Shown: positions 3,962 to 8,454 of the stretch, one piece after another | Position numbering within the stretch: the first letter of the stretch is position 1 | How the letters are laid out: each line of letters begins with the position of its first letter | NCBI GenBank assembly: GCA_002363695.1 | Contig: DEWO01000123.1 | Coordinates: 1 to 8,454 of the forward strand | Reading direction: 5' to 3' | From: Prevotella sp. UBA3208 | Lineage (GTDB): Bacteria; Bacteroidota; Bacteroidia; Bacteroidales; Bacteroidaceae | DNA: 8,454 nt | The notes under the pieces: model-generated | What the model was told of the DNA's origin: nothing | What the model saw: the letters and a program-made list of their open reading frames with translations, nothing else | The model's database searches: none | Program-made: the position numbers and the translations under genes

Positions 3962-6883
3962 TCAGAATCTTCCTCCACGGCCACCGCCGAAGCCACCGCC
4001 TCCGCGACCACCACGGCCTCCGCCGAAGCCACCGCGACCGCCAGGGCCACGCATACTGGACATGCCGCCAAAGATGTTGAGTTTATAGATGACGTGCAGC
4101 ATGGCATAGCTGGTGATGGCGTTATACTCGGTATCGCTGCGCTGCATGGCCGTCAGAGCACGGCTGAAGTTAGATTGCTGGTGCAGGATGTCGTAGAACT
4201 GCAGAGACACCGTCAGCGCATTGCCACGCAGGAACGACTGGGACAGTTGGGCATTCCATATGAGTTCGTTGGTGTTCATCGAGGCATCATTGTAGCCACG
4301 GCGTGAGTTCATGTTCAAGCCTGTCGACAACTGGGTGCCCCAGGGTGCTGTCAGCATGACGCTGCCACCATAAGAGTAGGTCCAGGTGTCCATGTTGTTG
4401 TTCTCCTGCAAGACGCTGCGGGCGTGCAGATACTCCAGTGAGCCGTTCAGCTCGAACTCCAGCCAGTCGTTGCGATAGCTGCCTGAGATGCGCTCGCCCA
4501 GCGTGGTGGAACGGGTGGTAGACTCCTGCGAGTCGGAAGTGCGATCCAGACTGATGTAGCCCACATTGTTGGCATAGCGCACGGTGGTGAAGGTGTTGAT
4601 GTTGAAGTAGCCCGTCGAGTCGACAGCGGTATTGAACATGAACATACCGAAGATATTCCAGTTGCCGTTGATGTTCTCGGGCTTAGTAGTCCTACCACCT
4701 GAAACGGGATCGTAGGTTGTCATGTTCGAGATGCTGTTGCGCGTCGTCGAGAAGTTGACGTGTGCCATGATGCTACGCTGGTGGTTCTGGATATAGTTGT
4801 TGTAGAACAGGCGGAAGTTCTGGGTGAACGAGGGTTTCAGTCCCGGGTTACCCTTGCGGATGTTCAGTGGGTTGGAGTCGTCGGTGATGTCGAGCAGGTC
4901 AGTCATGGAAGGCTGGCTGCTGGTGCCGCGATAGGTGAATCGCAGCTGGCTGACCTTGGAGATTTTCCAGCGGAAGTCGGCCGTTGGCGACACGTTGGTG
5001 ACCGTTCGGGTCGTATCGGCATGAACACCCTGATAGTCCTGTATGAAATGTGATTTCTGGGGCTGCACCTGGAAGCCCACATTCAGGTTGTAGCCTTTGC
5101 GGGTGACGCGCAGGGCAATCTCGGCCGTGTGGATGTAGTTCTTATACTCCGAGAAGCGGCTCAAGTTGTCGTCCAGATAGTCTTCCATAGGTTTCGAGCC
5201 TAACATATTCAGGTAGCCGCCCCAGTTACGATAGTCGGGTACGATGCTGAAGAACGGCAGGCCGAGCTTGCTGAAGTCGTAGGTGTCACGATCGCTCTTC
5301 GTATATCTGTACTGATACTGGTACGAGAACTGCAGGTAGACGCGGTTGAAGATGGGCTCGCTGTAGGTGGCACGCAGGCTGTAGTTCCAGTTCTTGGTGG
5401 GCGTCACCGCATAACGATTAGCCTGATAGATTGAGTCGTGGGCGAACTGGTAGTAGTTCACGGAGTCGTTGGAGAACGACTTGCTCATGCCTTCGCCGTA
5501 GTTACCTCCCAGGCGCAGCGTGATGTTGCGTCCGTTGGTGCTGAGCTTACGATTCAGCTGCAAGTTGCCGCCTACCGACTTGGAGTCGCTGTAGGTCACC
5601 GAGTTGCTCATGTTGCTGTTCTTGACCACGTCCTCAGCCAGCAGGTCGTCCAACTGTCTCAGTGGGTCGGTGATGTTGCGTATGCTGTAAGGGTCGGCGT
5701 CAAAGGTGGCACTGGTGCCCTCGCTCACGCCGTCGTTAGAGTTGTATCGGAAGTTGGGCCGGAACATGATGTTCGTCATCGAGTCGGGCGTCCATTCCAG
5801 TCGCAGTCGGGCGTCCCAGCTGTTGCTTCGCGTCATGTTGCTGTTAAGCGAGTTGCCGAAGGTGGAAGCCGAGCTGCTCAGGAAGTTCTCCGTAGAACGA
5901 CGCACGGAAGCGTCGCCGTCGCTGTGGTTCCAGCGGATACTACCATCCAGCTTCAGCTTGTCCTTCTTCTCGTAGTTCAGGTTGACACCCGTCATCTTGG
6001 TGGCGGTCAGTCCCTGACGGCCGCGGCCCCAGCCGCCTCCGCCCATGCCGAAGCCCATGTCGTTGACATTGTTGGCGCTGGACATGAGGAATATCTTCAT
6101 GTCGTCCTTCATCCATCCGCCGAAGATGCGGCCACTATAGCGGTCCTTTGTACCCTTCGCCAGGTCGGCGTTGAGCATCAGACCCTTGTTCATGCCCTGC
6201 TTGATGCCGAAGTCAAGGACCGTTTCTTCCTCGCCGTCGTCAATACCGCTGACACGAGCCAGGTCGCTCTTCTGGTCGTAAGCCTTCACGCGTTCTATAA
6301 TAGAGGTAGGCAGATTCTTCATAGCCGTCTTGGTATCGCCCGTCATGAATTCCTTGCCGTCGACCATAATCTTCTTGACCTCCTTGCCGTTGATGGTAAT
6401 CTTGCCGTCGTCATCCACCTGAGCACCAGGCAGACGCTTGACTAACTCTTCTACCACCGAACCCTCAGGTGTGCGATAAGCCGATGCGTTGTAGACAAAG
6501 GTATCGGCCTTCAGTGTGACTTTAGCAGCCTGACCCGTAACGGTGGCTCCCTTCAGCATGACGGCGTCGGGCTTCATCGTGATGGTACCCAGTGCCACGT
6601 TCTTGTCGCCGCTGACGTTGACACGCTTGGTATAGGGCTTGAAGCCTACGCACGTCACCTGCACGATATATTTTCCTGCTGAGGGAGCCTTCAGTTCGAA
6701 CCTTCCGTCCAACCCTGTCAGCGCACCCTTTACCAGCGTGCTGTCCGTGCGGAGCAGTCTGACGGTGGTCTGGGGCAGGGCATCGCCCGTTTCGTTTTCC
6801 ACTACGGTTCCTGTCACGTGGCGTTGCGCCATAGCCGTTAGGGCTGCCAGAGGCATCAGCAAGAGTAATATCAGCCGTCTCAT
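3962..6883 (-). CDS. Outer-membrane beta-barrel protein with carboxypeptidase-regulatory-like and plug domains
   Basis: The product has 973 residues. A signal peptide (MRRLILLLLMPLAALTAMA) should be cut after residue 19. Residues 21 to about 105 form a carboxypeptidase-regulatory-like fold (VTGTVVENETGDALPQTTVRLL, later LDGRFELKAPSAGKYIVQV). Residues about 106-230 resemble a TonB-receptor plug (VVEELVKRLPGAQVDDDGKI, then NGKEVKKIMVDGKEF). The rest alternates aromatic and polar residues as barrel strands do, ending near YAMLHVIYKLNIFGG. This matches the Bacteroidetes outer-membrane beta-barrel family (OMP_b-brl_3 type) related to TonB-dependent receptors. No SusD-type lipoprotein follows and I see no certain TonB box, so glycan import is not indicated. 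Oddities are a Gly-rich loop at 279-290 and a Gly/Arg-rich tail at 944-973 ending in Phe. The fur-like gene follows after 26 bp. The substrate is unknown. Confidence 0.87.
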   Translation of the reverse strand: MRRLILLLLMPLAALTAMAQRHVTGTVVENETGDALPQTTVRLLRTDSTLVKGALTGLDGRFELKAPSAGKYIVQVTCVGFKPYTKRVNVSGDKNVALGTITMKPDAVMLKGATVTGQAAKVTLKADTFVYNASAYRTPEGSVVEELVKRLPGAQVDDDGKITINGKEVKKIMVDGKEFMTGDTKTAMKNLPTSIIERVKAYDQKSDLARVSGIDDGEEETVLDFGIKQGMNKGLMLNADLAKGTKDRYSGRIFGGWMKDDMKIFLMSSANNVNDMGFGMGGGGWGRGRQGLTATKMTGVNLNYEKKDKLKLDGSIRWNHSDGDASVRRSTENFLSSSASTFGNSLNSNMTRSNSWDARLRLEWTPDSMTNIMFRPNFRYNSNDGVSEGTSATFDADPYSIRNITDPLRQLDDLLAEDVVKNSNMSNSVTYSDSKSVGGNLQLNRKLSTNGRNITLRLGGNYGEGMSKSFSNDSVNYYQFAHDSIYQANRYAVTPTKNWNYSLRATYSEPIFNRVYLQFSYQYQYRYTKSDRDTYDFSKLGLPFFSIVPDYRNWGGYLNMLGSKPMEDYLDDNLSRFSEYKNYIHTAEIALRVTRKGYNLNVGFQVQPQKSHFIQDYQGVHADTTRTVTNVSPTADFRWKISKVSQLRFTYRGTSSQPSMTDLLDITDDSNPLNIRKGNPGLKPSFTQNFRLFYNNYIQNHQRSIMAHVNFSTTRNSISNMTTYDPVSGGRTTKPENINGNWNIFGMFMFNTAVDSTGYFNINTFTTVRYANNVGYISLDRTSDSQESTTRSTTLGERISGSYRNDWLEFELNGSLEYLHARSVLQENNNMDTWTYSYGGSVMLTAPWGTQLSTGLNMNSRRGYNDASMNTNELIWNAQLSQSFLRGNALTVSLQFYDILHQQSNFSRALTAMQRSDTEYNAITSYAMLHVIYKLNIFGGMSSMRGPGGRGGFGGGRGGRGGGGFGGGRGGRF
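3965..4036 (-). repeat. Two 36-bp tandem units encoding the Gly/Arg-rich tail
   Basis: The last 24 codons of the barrel gene consist of two 12-residue units, RGGFGGGRGGRG (4001-4036) and GGGFGGGRGGRF (3965-4000). At the DNA level, CCGCCGAAGCCACCGC on the plus strand recurs exactly at 3984-3999 and 4020-4035, a period of 36 bp. This is an in-frame coding duplication, not a CRISPR repeat. Confidence 0.8.
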
Positions 6884-6973
6884 TGTTATCTTTTTGCGTT
6901 TTTATCGTTTTACTTTTTTTACCTTATACCGTTTATGACGAACTGTCCGTTAAAAAGTTTAATGCTGTCGGTA

Positions 6974-6981
6974 CAAAATTA
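6974..6981 (-). promoter_or_regulatory. -7 element of the barrel/fur operon
   Basis: On the minus strand this reads TAATTTTG, a full match to the Bacteroidetes -7 consensus TAnnTTTG. It would give a leader of roughly 85 bases to the ATG at 6883. No good TTTG is found at the expected -33 distance (about 7001-7006), so the promoter may be weak or need an activator. Confidence 0.5.
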
Positions 6982-6997
6982 ATGTAATATCTACAAT
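6981..6997. promoter_or_regulatory. A/T-rich inverted repeat, possible operator
   Basis: AATGTA at 6981-6986 and TACAAT at 6992-6997 form arms that pair at five of six positions around a 5-base centre (ATATC). The element sits just upstream of the minus-strand -7 box, inside what would be its spacer, a good place for a repressor to bind. Short A/T-rich palindromes are typical of Fur-family operators, and such a regulator is encoded in this operon. In A/T-rich sequence a repeat this short may be chance. Confidence 0.3.
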
Positions 6998-7035
6998 TAT
7001 TCCCCTTTTTCGATACGAGTTACACTTTTTTATAT

Positions 7036-7043
7036 TAATTTTG
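7036..7043 (+). promoter_or_regulatory. -7 element of aroB
   Basis: TAATTTTG matches the Bacteroidetes -7 consensus TAnnTTTG and ends only seven bases before the aroB ATG at 7051. No convincing TTTG -33 element is seen at the expected distance (ending near 7014-7016). The 12-base stretch TTAATTTTGCAC (7035-7046) closely resembles the minus-strand element of the divergent gene. Confidence 0.55.
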
Positions 7044-7050
7044 CACGCTG

Positions 7051-8112
7051 ATGGAAGCACAAAAAGTAATCATATCGCAAGAATTGGAACAATCGCTGAG
7101 TCAGGCCATTGCCGAGTGCAACTACGACCGTCTGTTCGTACTGACTGACGAGACCACCCGCCGTCTATGCCTGCCCGTCGTGGCGGGATATAGCTGTATG
7201 AAACCAGCCCAGAACATCACCATCGGGGCTACCGATGCCAACAAGACGCTCGACTCGCTGAGCCACGTGTGGAGCGAGCTGCAACGCCTTGGGGCCACGC
7301 GCCACTCGCTGATGGTCAACCTGGGCGGCGGCATGGTGACCGACCTGGGCGGATTTGCCGCCTCGACCTTCAAGCGGGGCATCTCCTACATCAACATCCC
7401 CACCACGCTGCTGTCGATGGTCGACGCCAGCGTGGGCGGTAAGACGGGCATCAACTTCGGCGGTCTGAAGAACGAGATTGGCGTCTTCAACAACGCCCGT
7501 TCTGTGATTCTCGACACCATATTCCTGAAGACGATGGACCGGGAGAACCTGCTGTCGGGCTATGCCGAGATGCTGAAGCACGGGCTCATCTCCAACGAGC
7601 CGATGTGGGCAGAGCTGCTGAGCTATGAGTTCAAAGGGCTCAAAGAGGTCAGTGCGCTCAGAGAACTCGGACAGATGCTGGCCGACAGCGTGGCCGTCAA
7701 GCAGCGCATCGTGCTGGAAGACCCTACGGAGCAAGGCATCCGCAAAGCCCTGAACCTGGGTCATACTGCGGGCCACGCCTTCGAGTCGCTGGCGCTGGAG
7801 CGCCGCCCCGTGCTGCACGGATATGCCGTGGCGTGGGGACTGATAGTCGAGTTGTGGCTGTCGTGCGTCAAGACGGGATTTCCGCAGGACAAGATGCGCC
7901 AGACGGTGTCGTTCATCCTGGAGCACTACGGCCGTATGACCATCACGTGCGACGACTACCCGCACCTGCTGGAACTGATGCACCACGACAAGAAGAATAC
8001 GGGCAGCGACATCAATTTCACGCTGCTGGGCGGCATCGGCGACATACGCATCAACCAGACGGCGACGGAGGAGGAAATCAAAGAGGCGCTGGACTTCTAT
8101 CGGGAGTCATAG
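7051..8112 (+). CDS. aroB: 3-dehydroquinate synthase
   Basis: AroB converts the seven-carbon sugar phosphate DAHP to 3-dehydroquinate using NAD and a divalent metal (zinc or cobalt), the second step of the shikimate pathway towards chorismate, in the cytoplasm. The 353-residue product is of normal length. It shows the NAD-binding GGGMVTDLGGFAAS (92-105), the long conserved segment NIPTTLLSMVDASVGGKTGIN (115-135), and the expected metal ligands Glu173 (in SGYAEMLKHG), His238 (in LGHTAGHAFE) and His256 (in LHGYAVAWG), plus the phosphate-site HDKKN at 312-316. All key residues are present. A stop at 7036-7038 in the same frame excludes any earlier start, and the N-terminus resembles Bacteroidales homologues, so the ATG at 7051 is well supported. 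Its last 35 bases overlap the end of the opposing ligase gene. Confidence 0.97.
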   Translation: MEAQKVIISQELEQSLSQAIAECNYDRLFVLTDETTRRLCLPVVAGYSCMKPAQNITIGATDANKTLDSLSHVWSELQRLGATRHSLMVNLGGGMVTDLGGFAASTFKRGISYINIPTTLLSMVDASVGGKTGINFGGLKNEIGVFNNARSVILDTIFLKTMDRENLLSGYAEMLKHGLISNEPMWAELLSYEFKGLKEVSALRELGQMLADSVAVKQRIVLEDPTEQGIRKALNLGHTAGHAFESLALERRPVLHGYAVAWGLIVELWLSCVKTGFPQDKMRQTVSFILEHYGRMTITCDDYPHLLELMHHDKKNTGSDINFTLLGGIGDIRINQTATEEEIKEALDFYRES

Positions 8113-8454
8113 CCATCCGTTCGGCCTCGCGGCGGGCAGGCTTTCCTGTCTCCGTGAGGGGCAGACGGTCTACGGACAAGATACGACGGGGCACCCAGTA
8201 CTTGGGCAGGTGCAGGCGACAAGCGGCCAGCACGTCCCCGACAGCTTTCGACTCGGTGAGCAGCACGACCTGCTCGCCGAGTTTTTCGTCTGGGGCCTTC
8301 GTTATTATATAAGGTACGTGCAGGTGTGGACGCAACCGTCGCTCCACTTCTTCTATCTGAATCTTGATGCCGCCGGAGCAGATGACGTTGTCCTTGCGGC
8401 CCAGGATGCGGAATCGCTGCGTGGCGCACGAAGCGTTCGGCGTGGAGCGTTCTC
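8078..8454 (-). CDS. menE: ANL-superfamily acyl-CoA ligase, probably O-succinylbenzoate-CoA ligase (3' part)
   Basis: Only the C-terminal 124 residues are in the window; the gene runs off the right edge. The visible part is the mobile C-terminal domain of adenylate-forming enzymes: the hinge and A8 motif FRILGRKDNVICSGGIKIQ followed by IEEVE, and the A10 motif LPLTETGKPAR, whose Lys is the catalytic residue for adenylation. The form of the A8 motif (DNVI.SGG.KIQIEEVE) resembles MenE of Bacteroidales, which activates o-succinylbenzoate with ATP and CoA in menaquinone synthesis; another ANL ligase is possible because the substrate-binding domain is outside the window. The stop is TGA at 8080-8078, inside aroB, and the last twelve residues are encoded in the overlap. 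No terminator separates the two genes. Confidence 0.78.
   Translation of the reverse strand, partial: ERSTPNASCATQRFRILGRKDNVICSGGIKIQIEEVERRLRPHLHVPYIITKAPDEKLGEQVVLLTESKAVGDVLAACRLHLPKYWVPRRILSVDRLPLTETGKPARREAERMAMTPDRSPAPL

Noticed and set aside
3965..4036. CRISPR-like or mobile repeat
   Set aside because: The two 36-bp units are directly adjacent, in frame and encode matching peptide units; there are no spacers.
3897..4088. Pro-rich small protein on the plus strand
   Set aside because: The Pro/Arg repeats are only the complement of the Gly/Arg tail codons of the barrel gene.
5438..6445. 335-codon open frame on the plus strand
   Set aside because: It is antisense to the barrel gene, its translation is rich in Val, Ala and His without domain features, and it has no promoter or leader; a shadow of the real coding strand.
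3962..6883. SusC-type glycan importer of a polysaccharide utilisation locus
   Set aside because: No SusD lipoprotein, glycoside hydrolase or sensor gene is nearby, and the next gene is a Fur-family regulator.
6884..7050. Riboswitch or small RNA in the divergent intergenic region
   Set aside because: The 167 bp are A/T-rich with no stable multi-stem structure or known aptamer motif that I can see; the promoter elements account for the visible signals.
7165..7986. 273-codon open frame on the minus strand
   Set aside because: It is antisense to aroB, whose catalytic motifs are all intact; composition is His/Gln/Arg-rich as expected for a shadow frame.

Overview
The window looks like chromosomal core sequence from a Bacteroidales bacterium, most likely a Prevotella-type organism. 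The reasons are: a Bacteroidetes-style promoter (TTTG, 20 bp, TAnnTTTG) before nusB; A-rich leaders with little Shine-Dalgarno sequence; a long NusB of about 312 residues; a DUF5606 gene, a family I know from Bacteroidetes; an outer-membrane beta-barrel protein with a carboxypeptidase-regulatory-like domain in front of a plug; and a Bacteroidales-type AroB and MenE. No mobile element, CRISPR array, tRNA or rRNA is visible.

Left block (about 85-3494, + strand): promoter, nusB, yajC, a YbbR/CdaR-like membrane protein, coaE and a DUF5606 protein, ending in a hairpin terminator built over the last stop codon. Spacings are 40 bp, 15 bp, a 4-bp ATGA overlap and 29 bp, so this reads as one operon joining transcription antitermination, the Sec accessory YajC, an envelope protein and the last step of coenzyme A synthesis. 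The end of coaE carries an 8-bp tandem repeat whose loss of one unit would fuse coaE in frame to the DUF5606 gene.

Middle block (3513-6883, - strand): a 973-residue outer-membrane barrel protein with a Gly/Arg-rich C-terminal tail, followed 26 bp downstream by a Fur-superfamily regulator. They probably form an operon, which suggests (but does not prove) a metal- or redox-linked role for the barrel. The 167 bp between this block and aroB carry divergent -7 elements and a small A/T-rich inverted repeat.

Right block (7051-8454): aroB (+), whose start codon lies only 7 bases past its apparent -7 box and so may be leaderless, and the 3' part of an ANL-superfamily ligase, probably menE (-), which overlaps the end of aroB tail to tail by 35 bp. 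AroB leads to chorismate and MenE acts in menaquinone synthesis from chorismate, so the two are linked by pathway though not by transcription.

Most of this is ordinary housekeeping sequence. The points that deserve a second look are the internally repeated NusB, the coaE repeat switch, the derived Fur-family metal site, the barrel-plus-Fur pairing and the possible leaderless aroB.
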